Assembly: GCA_027008885.1 (NCBI GenBank) | Contig: JALVDQ010000012.1 | Span: 1 to 5,785 of the forward strand | DNA length: 5,785 bases | Source of the DNA: Thiotrichaceae bacterium | Lineage (GTDB): Bacteria; Pseudomonadota; Gammaproteobacteria; Thiotrichales; Thiotrichaceae | Direction: 5' to 3' | In this document: positions 5,392 to 5,785 of the stretch, in pieces | Numbering within the stretch: position 1 is the first letter of the stretch | How the letters are laid out: each line of letters opens with the position of its first letter | Made by a program: the position numbers and the translations under genes | Notes under the pieces: model-generated | Databases searched by the model: none | Told to the model about the DNA's origin: nothing | What the model saw: only the letters and a program-made list of their open reading frames with translations

Positions 5392-5785
5392 TCAGTGGTG
5401 GTGATGGTGGTGAGCATCGGGATCAATATCCAGAAACTCTGCTTTTTCATGGTTTTGTAAAACCGCTTCAACACGCTGGCTTAGCACCTCAAATATCTCA
5501 GGTTCAAAGCCAAAATAACTAGAGTGTGCAAAAGCAATTTGTGGATACTGCTGCTGTAAGCGCGCTATTTGTCTTTGAATGCGCTTTATCAAGGTGCCAT
5601 CAAACAGGTACATTGGCAGAATGATTATTTGTTTCATCCCCAATATTGCCTGACGTTGTACAACGGTTTCAAGCCTTGGCGTGGTGACTCCTGTGAAAGC
5701 AATATCGACCAGTTCATGCTGTGTTTCTTCAAATAACCAACGGGCAATTTTACTAATTTCACCATTGGCTTTGCGATCTGATGAA
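5392..5785 (-). CDS. cbiX: Sirohydrochlorin cobaltochelatase CbiX, C-terminal half (N-terminus beyond right edge)
   Basis: CbiX inserts cobalt into sirohydrochlorin, the committed step of the anaerobic route. The minus frame is open from the window edge to the TGA at 5394-5392, giving 130 visible residues. They begin SSDRKANGEISKIARWLFEE, matching the GRGSSD.DAN...KLAR block of the second half of long CbiX proteins. VDIAFTGVTTPRLETVV and LGMKQIIILPMYLFDGTLIKRI follow, then SSYFGFEPEIFEVL. The catalytic histidines of the N-terminal half are outside the window. An internal TTG at 5643 could be mistaken for a start, but it falls inside this conserved core. The protein ends in DIDPDA followed by six histidines, a natural metal-binding tail like the His-rich regions known in other CbiX proteins. 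No cysteine appears in the visible part, so the C-terminal Fe-S motif reported for Bacillus megaterium CbiX is absent here. Confidence 0.92.
   Translation of the reverse strand, partial: SSDRKANGEISKIARWLFEETQHELVDIAFTGVTTPRLETVVQRQAILGMKQIIILPMYLFDGTLIKRIQRQIARLQQQYPQIAFAHSSYFGFEPEIFEVLSQRVEAVLQNHEKAEFLDIDPDAHHHHHH

Noticed and set aside
5388..5643. A separate 83-residue protein starting at 5643 and ending in six histidines.
   Set aside because: The apparent start is an internal TTG; the frame is open to the window edge and the upstream residues match conserved CbiX sequence.

Overview
The window is one block of an anaerobic-type (early cobalt insertion) cobalamin (vitamin B12) biosynthesis cluster. 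Every gene is on the minus strand, so it is read here from right to left. In transcription order it holds the C-terminal half of the sirohydrochlorin cobaltochelatase CbiX (cut by the right edge), the precorrin-8X methylmutase CbiC/CobH, the C1-methyltransferase CbiD, a fused CbiE-CbiT (CobL-like) methyltransferase/decarboxylase, the C20-methyltransferase CbiL/CobI, a CbiM-type cobalt transporter membrane component, and the N-terminal part of CbiG (cut by the left edge). The GC content is moderate and the protein sequences look proteobacterial, most likely gammaproteobacterial. That placement rests on sequence feel and cannot be proven here.

Layout. Positions 5785-4701 carry cbiX and cbiC with a short gap. 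Positions 4700-4551 form a 150-base gap that holds repeat-like sequence and a small open frame exactly filling the space before cbiD. Positions 4550-1271 are a tight cbiD-cbiET-cbiL block whose genes overlap by ATGA at both joints, which suggests translational coupling. Positions 1284-1211 are a long near-palindrome with a G/C-rich stem and T-tracts on both sides, placed like an intrinsic terminator just after cbiL. Positions 1178-1 carry cbiM, which has its own strong ribosome binding site, followed 4 bases later by cbiG.

Together these genes insert cobalt into sirohydrochlorin (CbiX), methylate the ring at C20 (CbiL), open the delta-lactone and lose acetaldehyde (CbiG), methylate C1 (CbiD), methylate C5 and C15 with decarboxylation of the C12 acetate (CbiE-CbiT), and shift the C11 methyl to C12 (CbiC). 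CbiM probably supplies cobalt. CbiF, CbiH, CbiJ and CbiA are not in the window and are expected nearby or elsewhere.

I see no undescribed enzyme system. The observations most worth a second look are non-coding: a shared repeat of about 33 bases in inverted orientation on both sides of the cbiD-cbiET-cbiL block, one copy of which is doubled into the terminator-like palindrome, and the odd make-up of the cbiC-cbiD gap.
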